Shown: positions 1 through 11,944, counted from the first letter of the stretch. The stretch is 64,000 nucleotides of DNA from Eonycteris spelaea (GCA_003508835.1 PUFA01000003.1:21895501-21959500), one strand, 5' to 3'. The notes: generated by a model not told the origin, from the letters alone. Program-made: numbers and translations.

Positions 1-1344
1 CCTGGAAAAGCATTCCATGCTGAGAAGCTGTTGGAGACTAGGTCATTTGGGAGCCTTCTGTTACTAGAACCATCAATACTTCCTCAATTTGTCCAGAGTT
101 ACAACCTGTATGGCAGCATGCACAGATATTTTAGGATGGGGCGTCTGAATGATTTAGGGACATGCATTCACTAGTCTTGTTGAGTAGTTAATCCAATGGC
201 AAGATCAAAACCCGCACAGAACACACTGTGATTAAACATAAAAAAAAATTTTATTTTGGATGGCATTAGCGTTTTTAGAAACAAAATAAATCATAATCTG
301 ATGTTCAAAAAATAAATTTTTGAACATCAGATTATGGGTGTCCGTGGAAGAAACTCCAGAGAAATAATTTGGGCTTTCTAGGCTTTTACAATCCAAATAG
401 ACATCCAAGGCTGACTGGCAATAAACAGTGACATTCAACCAAAGCACAAGTGGGCAGCCAGCTATAAATATCACCCGCGTGGAGAGATACACTGTGGGGA
501 CTGGTAGGTTATGAAATCAGAAAAGAGAGAAAGGAAGAATTGCTGGTCTTGAGTTTTTCATTGCCCTGTCTCATTTTTCACCACTGCTTTTCCACCTCTG
601 CCTAATCAGGATTTCAAGGCAGCTTGGGCCTGTCTTTCCCTGATTTCTGAGGTCTGAGCTGATGACAGCCAGAGCCCGTCCCTGACAGAATTCTACCTCC
701 TGGCAATGTAGATTCAGACTCCGGGACTGACTGTGTCAGAGTGTCTAGACCTTCCATAGTCGAGGGACCTGCAGTCAAGGGCTTTGAGCTGGTTATTACC
801 CATGGGGCTTTGCTTTAAAGTCATGCTAAGGGGACGAGGGAGTCCAGCCCTGCTCAGCGGTTGCCGTCTCTCGCCACCTGCAACTCTCACTTGGATACTG
901 GGGCTTGGGCAGACCAAGACTCTTGTGTGCATTTAGAAAGGTCAGCAGGAAGAGCAAGCTCTCTCCTTAGAAGTGATATGGGTAGAGGTGGGGGGACTCC
1001 TTACATCAGGAGTAATTGAATGTGGAGAATAATCCCTATCCCCCAGGGTACATTTTAATAATGCAAGTGACTGATCCATTTAATGTCTGCCTGATTGGAA
1101 CTGTGCATCGCTTGGCTTTTCATTAATAATGAATCCACAGGTAAACAAATGCTTCACACTAAATGCCTCTTAAAAGTGTTTAGTCTCTTCTGCCAGAAAA
1201 CCTATTAAGCACTATGATTTAGGAAAGGCAATCCAAACAGAAACTGTGTGATGCAGTGGAAACACCTTTCTCCCGTCATCATGTAATCGGAATTTACGTG
1301 TACATACACCTATGTTGCACATTTGGAAAACTCTTATTCAGTCC
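1..1344. other. Unique non-coding DNA, no gene seen
   Basis: No recognisable repeat, RNA gene or exon was found apart from the inverted repeat at 292-336. Open frames at 232-492 and 714-932 on the minus strand are short, match no family I know, and the first runs through the inverted repeat. Around 820-900 there is a slightly GC-richer patch with several CpGs, too small to call an island. Confidence 0.5.
292..336. repeat. Perfect 20-bp inverted repeat (hairpin)
   Basis: The left arm (292-311, CATAATCTGATGTTCAAAAA) is the exact reverse complement of the right arm (317-336), separated by a 5-base AT loop. There is no mismatch in 20 bp. It lies in unique AT-rich DNA and is not the terminus of a transposon family I recognise. 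It could form a stable hairpin or small cruciform, and could have arisen by template switching during replication. Confidence 0.95.
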
Positions 1345-1475
1345 ATAATTAGATAATAAATAAATGTATATATAAATATATATATAACATTTATCATTAA
1401 TAACATGTAATTTATTAATAATGATCAATAAAGTATTTGAATTGATTTTAAATATAAATTTAAAATTAATAAAGG
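1345..1475. repeat. AT-rich low-complexity block
   Basis: About 130 bases are nearly all A and T, with repeated TATATA, ATTAATAA and AAATATAAATTTAAAATT motifs. This could be a decayed microsatellite or a region prone to unwinding (scaffold-attachment-like). The base composition is all the sequence shows. Confidence 0.7.
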
Positions 1476-2315
1476 CATGATGTTACATACTTCATACCAT
1501 GGGCATAATGAATTAGGAGTCAGGAAGGAGAGCTTGTGTCTTTGTCTTCAGCCTTTGAGTTGCTAAACTTAAATATCCTCAGAGTTATTTCTTTTGAAGG
1601 AAAACCATGCAAACAGGTTTCAAAGGTTTAAAAATAAGTAGCTTTTACTTAATAAATGCATTTTGATTGTGTTCTCACAGCCTACTTAAAGTACAATTTC
1701 ATTCACCAAATTGTGTAAGAGTGTCTTAAAATCAGAAATTTAGATATTAAATATTTGGAATCTTATTTGCTTTGTTTTCATTTTGTTTGTTCCCTCTTGT
1801 ACAGATCTGAATTAACCTCTGGTAGGATCATCTTCTGTCTCTTTAATTTGTCGGCCTGGCCCAGCAACCCATCACATCTCAGAGAATTTTCTAAGTTTGG
1901 AAAGGCACTTATAAATGGATGAAGAAATGAAGTCTGCCAGTTAAGTGATTTGCACTAGATCTGGCTAGTGTCAGTTTCTAGGTTCCAGGTTTCTGGATTT
2001 CCAGTCTCAGATCTTCCCCACCTAGGGTGACCACCTCATTTCAGTTTGCCAAAGATGGTTCTAGTTTTAGCACTGAAATTTCCACATTTCAGGAAATCCC
2101 TTCATCACAGGTAAACCATAACTGTAACCGATACTTGTACTACCATCAGACTTCTTCTCACAGTTTTCTACATTCTCTTTTTAGTCTTTCTATTCTGATT
2201 ATTAAATAGCTTATCCTGATATTTAACAACTTGCAAAACAAGAAAGTTTATTCTTATATCTAATATGCATTTCTGCAGTTGGCTCTACCTCATCTTCCTT
2301 TGCGTTCTTAATGTC
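1476..2315. other. Unique non-coding DNA
   Basis: I see no repeat family and no supported exon. The small frame at 2027-2209 has no recognisable protein content. Confidence 0.45.
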
Positions 2316-2385
2316 ATATCAATCATTCATCCATTTGTTCATTCAACAAATATTTGAATGTCTACTGTGTTGATTATCAGTTATT
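2316..2385 (-). mobile_element. L2 LINE 3'-end fragment
   Basis: The stretch TTCATTCAACAAATATTTGAAT followed by TCTACTGTGTTGA resembles the reverse complement of the L2 3' end, whose sense strand ends in AATAAATATTTGTTGAATGAA. It is short and diverged, so it is an ancient inactive fragment. Confidence 0.6.
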
Positions 2386-3175
2386 TTAAATAATTTCATC
2401 AAATCGTAAATAGGTTGTATGCTTCCATTTTTCTGTCTTCTTAAAGGCAGGGCCTTTTTTTACCCATCACTATTTTGACTAACCATTTATAAGAAGGAGC
2501 GTGTGAATGCGGGTTTGTATAAAATACAAGTGCTTACTTTGGCATTGGCAACAAAACAATATTTGATGTGAGAAAATTCATAACAGCTGTGAGAGTTCTA
2601 CAGCACCATCAATATTAGCAATATTTCTTTCCAGCAACATACATTTTCCTTAAGGCCACTGAAGCCTAATATTATAACCTTCTTCATAAAGCTGTTAGAG
2701 CTGTGGAATAGTTCTTTAGAACCAAAGGTAGAATCCAGAATTTGGAATGTGAATTATGAAACTGGACTGATTTAAAGTATAAGAAGAAATTGCACTCGAA
2801 TAAATTCAACTCGTAGAGTCAATGCAATCATAGATTTAATGTAGTTGGAAACTATAAAAGTTTTATAGTTTAAAGCCATGAGAGTAAGAATAAATTCCCC
2901 TAAACAACTTTGTTGCTTTTTTTTTTTTTCCTCTTTCATCATGGTAAACTGTTTTGAAGTCACTCATTTTGTTTCTTTTTGGAAACATAGAATATTAATG
3001 TTATTGTTGTCTAATAGATCAGCTAATAACAAAGAGAATAACCTGATTGTGAGGGTAACATCCAATAACTTTTCACATTTGAATAGACTTCCATTAAAAT
3101 GAAGCACCTTTTTATGAGTGTTTAGAAATACATACTCCTAGACCTTCTGAATTTAAGTAGACTACACTTTCTATA
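2386..3175. other. Unique AT-rich non-coding DNA
   Basis: Nothing recognisable apart from a T tract near 2919-2930. Frames on both strands overlap (2772-2963 minus, 2878-3102 plus), which is typical of random reading of AT-rich DNA. Confidence 0.45.
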
Positions 3176-3179
3176 TGTA

Positions 3180-3330
3180 GGAGTTTTTAAACAAGTCATT
3201 TAGACTCCCAAGGCTCATATTTCTGGACTCTGCAGTGGGGGTGAGAATAATACCTACCTCACGGGGTTATTATAAGAATTAAGAATCATAATTTTTCAAG
3301 ACTCCTGGAATTTAGCAGCCTGTTCGTGTG
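3180..3330 (+). mobile_element. MIR SINE fragment
   Basis: AACAAGTCATTTAGACTCCC, then GTGAGAATAATACCTACCTCACGGGGTTATTATAAGAATTAAG, follows the MIR core and 3' half (consensus ...TCACTTAACCTCTCTG...GATAATAATAGTACCTACCTCATAGGGTTGTTGTGAGGATTAAATG). The 5' tRNA-derived part is missing. Confidence 0.85.
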
Positions 3331-3944
3331 AAGCATTACCACTTTTTGTTGTTGCTAGGCGACTTAGAGCTTTGGTGAATTCCATCTTTCCGGACCAATT
3401 CTATTTTATTCCATTCTATCAGAGCCAGCTGTATCCAGATGCATTCTGTAGAAAAAAAAAAAAAACATAGAACTTACTAGACAGCTTTATTTTGAATTAC
3501 CAAATTACTAAAACACACTTACTTGAAATTGTGCATGTACTGAAGAGGCAAATCCAAGTGACGCAGAGGGAAGGTGCTAATGGCTAGGGATGCGTGATGC
3601 TGAATTCAAGAAGGGCAGATAGAAATAGGGTACGTGCAGCTCACTTTGCTTGACACATGCATGTGGTCACAAAAGTTCTGGAAATAAAATGTTCTATTTT
3701 GTACCCAATTCCTAATGTTTTTGTGTATTAGCTGTAGCTTTTTTACTCTTTCCTGAGATCAGTTAAAAATCTAGAAACCATTATATATGATTTCTAACTG
3801 TTCTTTGATCATTTGACTTAGTTTCTTAGTTCCTTTTTTCCCCTATCTTTTTAGAAAAATCACACTTGTTGCATAAATTTTTTTGTAAGGATAGTGATCA
3901 GAGTAAGTGCCTTAAAAAACAGGCCAAGTAATTTATGGTTTCCA
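3331..3944. other. Unique non-coding DNA with an A tract
   Basis: Holds an A-rich tract at about 3450-3466 but nothing I can name. The A tract is not preceded by a recognisable retrocopy. Confidence 0.4.
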
Positions 3945-4100
3945 TAGGAATTCACATGTATTACCCCATGATCCTCACTACTACTTTGTAAAGTAGAATT
4001 AGTGGTTGTTTATCTTTTTAAGTATATTTAAGAATATAAGAACAGAGCTATAGAATTATATATGTCTTGTTTACCTGGTTCAGTACACATTTTGCCCATG
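3945..4100 (-). mobile_element. MIR SINE fragment (degenerate)
   Basis: CACATGTATTACCCCATGATCCTCACTACTACTTTGTAAAGTAG resembles the reverse complement of the MIR 3' half (ACATGTATTAACTCATTTAATCCTCACAAC...). Similarity fades after about 4060. Confidence 0.6.
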
Positions 4101-4689
4101 GTAAGTCATGTCATGGAAGAAATGTATTATGGTAGTAGGAACACTGACAGAATGTTTCTATAAATAAACATGTTAAAAATAAATAATTGAACATTGATGT
4201 TTTTCACTCAGATGGGTAAGCTAAGTAAGATTTTCCCCCTGAACTTCCTTACCACGAAGGGGGATTGTTACAGTGTCCACTGTTTAAAGGTTTAACAACC
4301 TGCTCTGTTGTGGTTCTCCAATATTTTTGTGGCCTAAGGTTCAAACATATCAGTCAGTAATCTTCATTGTAGACAAATTCTATGGGGGATAAAAAAAGAT
4401 AATAGAAAAAAAATTATTTTTCACTTACTAGAAGTCATTATTGAATATTCTTACAGAGAATAGCAAATACAGTGAAGAAATGACAAATCTCCACAGTCAA
4501 ATAATACACTGTGAAATTAGAAATGACTCTGGACAAGAGGCAGCTGTCTTCTGGTCTGGAAGTGTTCTCGGCCTTCTGTCATTGACAAGGGGGCTGAATT
4601 ACAAATGGAGCTGTGTAACTTTTTCCATTGTGAGCTAGATCATACAAGCTGAACAATTTAGAGGGAACAGCTAAGCAGATGCCATCCAG
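4101..4689. other. Unique non-coding DNA
   Basis: No repeat family or gene recognised. The 65-codon plus-strand frame at 4441-4638 has no recognisable domain. Confidence 0.4.
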
Positions 4690-5385
4690 GTCAGGAAATG
4701 GGGTGCTTCCACCTCCCCGGAACCAGGCATGTGCTCCCGCTCACCTTATATTTGCCACCTCTGGTTCATTACTAAAGAAAATAGTGTAGCTTTGTCTGTT
4801 TTCGATACCCATGCTTTATATATCCTTCCTTGCAATTCTTTCACTCAGCATTGTATTTGTGAGTTCCGTCCATATTTTGCGTACCTGTATTTCATTTTGC
4901 TTGCTATATAATATTCCAGTTTAAGAATATACCACAAGTTATCAACACATTCAAGATTTGCGTGTTTCTAATTTGGGACTACCATAGACAGAGCCGCTCT
5001 GAACATTTTCTAACATGAATTAAGATGCACTAGGGCAGAAGCTTCTTTGGATTTTATACTTAGGAGACTCGTTGCTGGTATGTAGAATATATACATCTTC
5101 AGCTTGTCCTATTTATATTTCCTCTGGCAGTAAGTGACAGTTCCAGTTGCTGCACATGCTCGCGGTCACTTGCATTGTCAGACATTTTATTTTTTTGCCA
5201 ATCTGGCAGTTGGGTAATGATGTCTCAAGGTGATTTTTAATTTGCATTTTACTAATCACTAATGAGCATGAACACCTCTTCATATGCTTATTAATGACCA
5301 GGAGTTCTGCTATTTATGATCCCTTTCAAAATTATAGCCATTTGTCCATTGGAGAACAGCATTTTTTTTTTTTTAAAGTACCACT
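4690..5385 (-). mobile_element. Old L1 LINE fragment (L1M-type, ORF2 end/3' region)
   Basis: Read on the plus strand, it follows the reverse complement of old mammalian L1: TTTCACTCAGCATTGTATTTGTGAG, a diverged TCCAGTTTAAGAATATACCACAAG, GTTGCTGCACATGCTCGCGGTCACTTG (consensus CTCCACATCCTCGCCAACACTTG), and TTTTTAATTTGCATTTTACTAATCACTAATGAGCATGAACACC. Divergence is high with small indels and no open reverse-transcriptase frame, so it is a dead ancient copy. Confidence 0.85.
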
Positions 5386-6720
5386 TTAGAGTTTCTTGTC
5401 TACCATTTGTAATAGGGAGTTCAAGCAGAATTCCAAAGTTGAGTTCTTAAGCTGATGGCTCAATAGTTATTTTTAACTGTCATCTAATTGAAAATCTTTA
5501 TTCCCTTCAAATTTCTTTTTCTTTTCCCGATAACGTTGTGACAGTTCTTTTTCGTATCTTTTTATTCATTCCTCCCCCCACTCCCCTCAAATGAAGCAAT
5601 ACAAGGCTTGTCATTTAGAGCTTAGCACAGTCTCTAAGGAACAGAGAGAAGGGGGAGAACTGACTTTGGCCCTGAGATTCAGAGAGTCTCCCCCTTCGCA
5701 TCAGAAACGGGCATACTGTTGGCAAAGAGTATTACTGTTTAGACCTCTTCTGAAGCCACCTGTCTGGAGTTTAGGAAAGAAAATCTTTATAAGATTCCAT
5801 ACATAATATTAAAAACAAGTAGTTGGGCATCGATTGAGCAAGTGTAAAGAACATAATGACAGGTAAGGGGAAAAGAGGTGATTTCACCTACCAGTGCTAA
5901 AAATGTCATTAGAATGATTTATATGCCATCAACTCATTACACCCCTGACTATCACTGAGGATCACCAAGGCAACGAGGATGATTCTTCACACATATCTCT
6001 TAGGCTTTTTCTCCATCTTCTAAAGCAACTCTGCTCTTCCTTCCAACCAGACTATGAATACATGGATGGCAAAATTTAGATGGGACAAAATGTAACATGC
6101 TAGTGCCCTCCACCGCTGCCTACATTTCACCTTAGGTGATCATACAACTCTAATGAAAACAACAGAAACTATCCTGTTTTGTGTTTATGGAACACCGTTA
6201 TGGCAGATACATGTGGTAAGGACTGTATTCCTCAGAATCACTAGATTTAGAGCCTGAAAAAAGATCCCTTAGGGAGTTGATGATGGATGATGCATTTGTA
6301 GATTGAGATTCACATACCTTCTGATAGATTTTTTTAAGGGTTTTTTGTTTTGTTTTAGTTTTGTTGTTGTTTGTATGTGTATTAAATTCTTGTCCTTTAT
6401 AACTTACTATCTATGATTCCTATCACTATTTCTTTTAGTGTCCTTTGTTCTTTCTCTTTCTTCCTTTCAATTAAGTTGCTATTGCAAAGAGATCACCTTA
6501 TAGAACGACCCTCTTAAAGTATGCTATAAAACAAAATTACTATAAAAGTGTATTGCAAAACAAAATGAGAAGAGAAATCAGATGATGAAACATCTGAGGT
6601 TTAGGTAAATTAGGCAACTGTTTATAAATGTGCAAATTATCTTGTAATAGGTAACAAAATAAATTCAGACTTAAATGACCTTTAGTTTAGTCTTAACTCA
6701 TCTCCTTAAAAAAGGGATAA
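5386..6720. other. Unique non-coding DNA
   Basis: No named repeat or exon. There is a T-rich patch with GTTTTGTTTTAG-like repeats near 6336-6375. The 71-codon frame at 5591-5806 has no recognisable features. Confidence 0.45.
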
Positions 6721-6743
6721 GTGGTGTGTGAGTGTGTGTGTGT

Positions 6744-6792
<49 letters not shown>
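6721..6792 (+). repeat. Compound (GT)n/(GA)n microsatellite
   Basis: An imperfect GTGTGAGTGTGTGTGTGTCT block is followed by an uninterrupted run of about 24 GA units ending near 6792. It is likely polymorphic in length. The purine-only strand of the GA part could form triplex structures. Confidence 0.97.
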
Positions 6793-6794
<2 letters not shown>

Positions 6795-7334
6795 GGTTGT
6801 GATTATTATTTTATAAGCTGAAATAAAATGTTCTCATTTGCTTCCATGAGTATCTCAGCCCCCTGTGGACCCCTTTTGAAAGTATATCTGTCATGAGTTT
6901 TATCTTGTTCATCTAATTTTTAGGCTTAGCTCTCTGTGAAAAAAAGGGCAGATTAGTATTTACCCCACCTCCCACTCCTCCTCTCCTGTCTGTCTGCCTG
7001 TGCCCTCCTGACTGTCCCCAGAAACTGCCTTGCAGAGGACACACTGTTTGAATGCAGTCCCCAACACAAAGGGCAGGGTCCTGGCCGAGGGGACATGGCA
7101 TGAGGTTGATTTCCCATTATTTTTTCGATTATTTTTTTTAGGATACAAATAACAAAGTGCTATCAAGAAGGCTCTTTTGGAATATGTAACCAGAGAGTTA
7201 TAGAGTGTCATAGCTGGGATGGTCTTAAAATTTACATCCAAACTCTCCTTTCAAATGCGACTTACTCTAAATAACATAATAAGTAACAGCAAAGACTATC
7301 AGTCTTTCTTTTTTCTTCTTCCTCCTAGACTTGT
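6793..7334. other. Unique non-coding DNA
   Basis: No repeat family recognised. Two overlapping minus-strand frames (6913-7101 and 6960-7241) share a slightly GC-richer patch at 6960-7100 but show no family signature. Confidence 0.4.
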
Positions 7335-7560
7335 AATAATAGTAATTTAACTTTATTTCATAGTTTACAAGTATGTATATGTGTGTGTCTTTGTGTACTT
7401 ATAATTCTCACAACCCTGTTGAATTAGGATGAACAAAGAATAGCCATCTTTTATAAACAGAGAACCTAAGGCTTGAGATTAAGAGCATAGTTTGAACTAA
7501 AATCTTCAAATAAAAATGCAGTTCCACACTGCTTTTACATATTAATCCGCTTCTAAGGAG
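7335..7560 (-). mobile_element. MIR SINE
   Basis: ATAATTCTCACAACCCTGTTGAATTAGGATG, then TTTTATAAACAGAGAACCTAAGGCTTGAGA and CACTGCTTTTAC, follow the reverse complement of MIR (consensus TAATCCTCACAACAACCCTATGAGG...ATTTTACAGATGAGGAAACTGAGGC). Both the core and 5' half are recognisable. Confidence 0.85.
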
Positions 7561-7889
7561 TTTAGGGATGGACATATCTGGGAATTGTTAGGCATCAAAA
7601 ATGTAAATTAAGACTGGAAGCAATTAAATTAGAAAGGCATGACTGACTTTAGAAAAGACAAAAACAAGAGAGTATGAACAGTTTCATCTGAGAAGTTATA
7701 TCAAAATTATTAATTCAGTACATATAATAAGTCTGGAAAATTATACAGATCAAGAAAGGAAGGGGAGAGTGTGGAAGATTTTCAGTGTATTTCAGAGAAG
7801 AACAATGAGCTGATTAACAAGACACACATCAGTGTATTGGACATACATTGTTGCCTCACAGCCATCATTCAATTTTTTTGGGGGGGGGG
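7561..7889. other. Unique DNA with a T-to-G homopolymer junction
   Basis: Mostly unremarkable. At about 7873-7890 a run of six or seven T is directly followed by about ten G. The 146-codon frame from 7771 starts at GTG rather than ATG and reads into the repeat-like segment downstream, so I do not call a gene. Confidence 0.45.
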
Positions 7890-8215
7890 GTTGTTACTGT
7901 GCTTTTGTCCTGGGGAAACCAGGCCTGCCCACTCAGCCTCTGTGCTCCAGGTTGGACTCCATTTCCACTTGGGTGGGCCATGTGACCTGCCAGAGGCTCG
8001 AATGATTGATTCAAGGATGGCTGTAAATGATCCGATGAGAATCAAAGACACAAGGAGACAGTTTTTAAACTTTTGGGATGTAGACTTGATGCTAAAAAAA
8101 AGATGTTTGCAAAAATCTTATGTCTCTGAGGATAGGGCCAGTCTGGGAATGTTGCTGCCTCAGAGGAAGAGACGTGGAGAGAAAAACCTCACCATAGGAC
8201 CTTGGTTTTAATCCT
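7890..8215. mobile_element. Possible ancient interspersed repeat, family unknown
   Basis: The segment contains GGGCCATGTGACCTGCCAGAGG, a diverged GATCCGATGAGAATC and a run of short purine-rich phrases. This phrase order recalls non-coding LTR or L1-associated repeats of eutherians, but I cannot name the family. It may instead be unique sequence. Confidence 0.3.
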
Positions 8216-8375
8216 TTTTTGATTAATTGGACCAACATATTATCTTTTTGCTTAAGGCAGTTTTTTTATCACTTGAAAATAAAAGGGTTATGTTACATAG
8301 CTTAGTACGACTGTACTAACCAATCTTAAGTTGGGAGACCTAGACCAGATACAGGGGTAACAGCATCACTACCAT

Positions 8376-8560
8376 GTCACCATTGTCATTGTTATGAGTC
8401 GGTAGTCTTTTAACTGACATGTGGACTGTGTCCCTGAGTTCTCTCAGCAGGTACAATTGCTGTTCCCATTTTCCAGATGAGACTGAGCCTTCTCTACTAA
8501 CTTCTATTAACTACTGTCCTATACACGGTGGAACTAGGATTCCAGGATCATTATCAGTAA
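8376..8560 (-). mobile_element. MIR SINE
   Basis: AGGTACAATTGCTGTTCCCATTTTCCAGATGAGACTGAGCC and TGGAACTAGGATTCCAGG follow the reverse complement of MIR (TACTATTATTATCCCCATTTTACAGATGAGGAAACTGAG...GAGCTGGGATTCGAACCCAGG). Confidence 0.88.
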
Positions 8561-8771
8561 TACATCCACTGAATTGAGTTCAGGGCTTTTGGAACACTTC
8601 ATACTCCTCTTCAAGTATTTGTTCAATTCGTTCAATTCCAAAGCTTCTATCAGTTTCACCATAGGTCTCTTCTTTTCCTCTCTAGCTGAAAAGAATCTCT
8701 GTTTCCTCTAGGTTCATTTAACACTAACTTAAAAAAAAATGATTTGGATTTTTATATTTGATTTGTTTTAA

Positions 8772-9050
8772 GAGTGAGTCCTGGAGTCAGAAGACATAAA
8801 ATTGGTGTCACTGCTCCATAAGGACTCGTCGTATGACCTTGGGCAAGATATTTAAGCTCTCTCATCAGAAATATGGTGAAAATAAGACTCAAGTCACAAT
8901 ATTGCTGTGAAGATTAGATAATTTGAGATAGAACTTTACAACCTGCCAAGTTCTCTATAATATAAAAGAATATTATATATATATTTTTACGTGCTACAGC
9001 ACTAAAGCTCTGGATGAAGTTGGAGCTCAATAAATGTTTGTGGAACAGAA
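8772..9050 (+). mobile_element. MIR SINE, near full length
   Basis: CCTGGAGTCAGAAGAC, GACCTTGGGCAAGATATTTAAGCTCTCTC, GCTGTGAAGATTAGATAATTTGAG and finally GGAGCTCAATAAATG match the MIR consensus in order from the 5' region to the 3' end. A short TA-rich insert lies near 8960-8990. The element is ancient and inactive. Confidence 0.92.
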
Positions 9051-9699
9051 TTCAATTTAGGAATGAGTGATAATCCTAAATCATGTTTAGTAAGAAATGA
9101 GATATAAGAATTTTCTGTTGGCTTTGATGGCATCTCACCTCTCCATACATGACAACTTTTCTTCCTTTTTCCTTCTTTCTTGCTACTCTTTACCTATTGT
9201 ATTTAATATTTCTTTTTTTCTTCTAAGTTTTTCAGCAAACCCCATGGACACGTGGGGGGTATATCAGTGATTTTCTATATTAAAAGGTTGTCGATGCTGA
9301 GTTAGAGTTTGCACATTATTTCTTATCAGTCATGAGATGCATGTAGTATCTTTGGAAGCTACCCTAAAAACTTTCTGATCTGTAGGGTAGGTGCCCTTGC
9401 CTAGAGAATATACCCTTTCAGCCAGAAACTATTCCTTAGACTTACTACTGGTGGCCATAGTGCATTTAATACACCAGAGGACAATATACAAACCAAGGGA
9501 CCTCATCTCATTATGCTTTGCCACATGCAAATTTTTATGCCTTTTATAGTCCATCAGGATAATGCAGTGTAAATAATCTGCTAGACAAGGCAACATCTAA
9601 AAGCTCTATTAATTCACTATAAATACACACATGTGATGGGGCACATAGCATAGTTATCATTTCTGAACTCTAAATATTTTAAGCATAATTATAATTCTT
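9051..9699. other. Unique non-coding DNA
   Basis: I see no repeat family, exon or RNA gene in this stretch. Confidence 0.4.
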
Positions 9700-10110
9700 C
9701 AGCCCAATTTCCTCCATGTCCAGATCTGCAGAGTTTTCCAAAGGCAGCTGGCTAATGAAGGATGTTTTTAATATGGGCTCAATATCACCATCCATGTGTT
9801 ATTAGAAAATGGCCCTTCTGGGGTTTCCCCTTTAACGGGGAGCTGCTTTTCAGTTCGGCATTCATAGTTCTGTTATACTAATGTGGAAAGTGGATGGATT
9901 GTGAGGCTTAATGGCATTTAGAACCTTTAATCTCCCTACTCACAGTTATGCTGGTTATTTAGCCAGGGGAGTCCTTGTTGAAATATGCAGCAATGTGATT
10001 TATAGCTGCAAACCAATAAGCTTAATGTACCTGTGTTTGAAGTGACCATGTCATTCTAGCATCAGGCATCAGCTCTAAAGCTTCGAGTCAGAGAAAAGAG
10101 CTTGTGCTTG
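9700..10110. promoter_or_regulatory. Candidate conserved non-coding block (enhancer-like)
   Basis: This stretch is free of recognisable transposon sequence, has balanced composition and lacks homopolymer decay. It contains GCTAATGAAGGATG and TTAATGGCATTTAG homeodomain-like cores, and AAACCAATAAGCTTAAT with a CCAAT core. Such features are typical of developmental enhancers, but no alignment was available, so the call is inference only. Confidence 0.3.
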
Positions 10111-11810
10111 GAACAGTGCTGGCTTTCTTTGCATTTTTACCATCTAATTCTCCATCATTTTGTGGGAGTGAGATAAAAGATGACTCAGGACAGGGCCATT
10201 TCTTTTTTTGATGACTCCGATATATCAGAACAGGATAGGCTTTCGTGTAAAGTTCGCCAAATGGGGACAGTCTCTTTTATAGCTCAACACCAGCTGTGAT
10301 ACTGAGGCTGGTCAGGAAGTCAGGGAGAAGGATGTTTTAGGAGTGGCCCTGGAATAGGAGGGAATGAAGAGAATGACAACTCTTCTTCCTGATGTCTTTT
10401 ACATTTTAAGAAGTTTTTCTATGATGGCACACATGAGACATATGTGGCATGGTCCCAGGAAGCATCGTTAGAATCGCATTCAAGTCCCATGTGTATATTT
10501 CCAAACAACTAGTTTTCAGAGTATAATCAACGTTACGGCAGCCACGATGAAGTATCTGAGAGATGGAGAATTCAGAAGTGGGTCTTTTGCCGTTGGCTCA
10601 CTTTCATATCCTAAAAATGCTCCTGAAATATCTCTTTTATAAATGGAAAATTATAATAAGACCTAATATTTGAGTGAAAATTTTTATCTGTTCTCTCTTT
10701 CCACTCCAGTGTCTACAATAGTTAGCATAAAATAGATACTTTGTAAATATATGTTGATCATTTTGCAATAAAAACACTAGAGAGGAGAATTAGTTCCTTT
10801 CAGCTCCTTCCTTCTCAAAAGCACGTTGAACAAAATTCCCAGAAATAACTCTGTCTCCTTCACATTAGCATTCTGTGAGGACTTGTCAGAAAATACCAGG
10901 GCTGAACTAATGGACAAAAACAAAACTTTTATTTTTATTTTTTTACTTATAAAATGTCAACAGTTATACAAATTTAGCAGTGTGTGTGTGCATGTGTGTG
11001 TACTTCTCCAAAAGAGAAATTGCATTATGTCTTATTAATAAATGTCTGAATAATGAACTTGGCAAAACTTAGCACCATTATCAGTTTGATTTAACATGAA
11101 TATTATACCTTATACTTTGATAATTTAGCTATATGATGCAAAATTGAATGAAAAGTGGAAAATAATAAGAGTTAACATTAACTCTGGTTCTTACAGATCT
11201 TCTTAGGTTTAACAATACATGGTTTATGTGAGGAAAGGTTTTGAAAAAAATATTTTTAACTTGACAAGGTTCCTCTAAATATAGCCCACCTTGCATAGAA
11301 ATGCCCCATTTCTATAGCTTTAATTGCTTTCTTTTTCTTCCATTTCTTTCATTCCCTCTCAACATTATATTATTCTTTTTAAGTATCTTTTTCATCAACG
11401 GCCGCCTACATTCTATTGTTACTTCTTAGAAGCCTATAGTGAATGTCTCAAAATCTGTGTGTCTGGAAGCAGCATTTTTTTTTTTTTTTTAGTAGCTGAA
11501 TTGTAATAACTTGAGAAATCTGAGGTGTCTGAAGGTTGCAATAAGTTCAACATAGAGATCCGGCCTTGGCCTTCGTTTGCCTTGGCTAAATACCAGTCGT
11601 GCGTACCACCAGGACTTTTCTTCCTGTGATGAATGGTACAATATGAAAGATATGTAACGTCAGTGGAATACCAGAAGTAAAAGAACACAGTTTCAGCCCA
11701 GCACTTCAGTCTTGTTTGTATCCAGAAGTTTTGTCAGCACCCCAGCCCATCTTGGGAAGACTGGAGAGATGTTTAGGTACAGGGAGGATTATTAGATCCA
11801 TCATTGTATT
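10111..11810. other. Unique non-coding DNA
   Basis: No named repeats. T tracts occur near 10926-10942 and 11474-11493, and a short interrupted GT run at 10980-11002. The frame pair 11324-11506 (+) and 11434-11688 (-) overlaps the T tract and looks spurious. Confidence 0.4.
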
Positions 11811-11821
11811 TATAGATAGAT

Positions 11822-11852
<31 letters not shown>
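11811..11852 (+). repeat. (GATA)n tetranucleotide microsatellite
   Basis: About ten GATA units with one interruption (GATAGATGATAGATAGATA...). Likely polymorphic. The repeated GATA cores would be potential GATA-factor sites only by sequence. Confidence 0.97.
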
Positions 11853-11944
11853 CATTTTGATTAGAAAAAAAGAGAGCTCCTGGGCTGAGGTGAATGAAGC
11901 AAAGACAAATGACTATTAATTTGCAAGGATTCTTACGAACCTCT

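Noticed and set aside
7771..8211. 146-codon plus-strand frame
   Set aside because: It begins at GTG rather than ATG, has an antisense frame across the same bases (7869-8051), crosses a T/G homopolymer junction and a repeat-like segment, and shows no domain.
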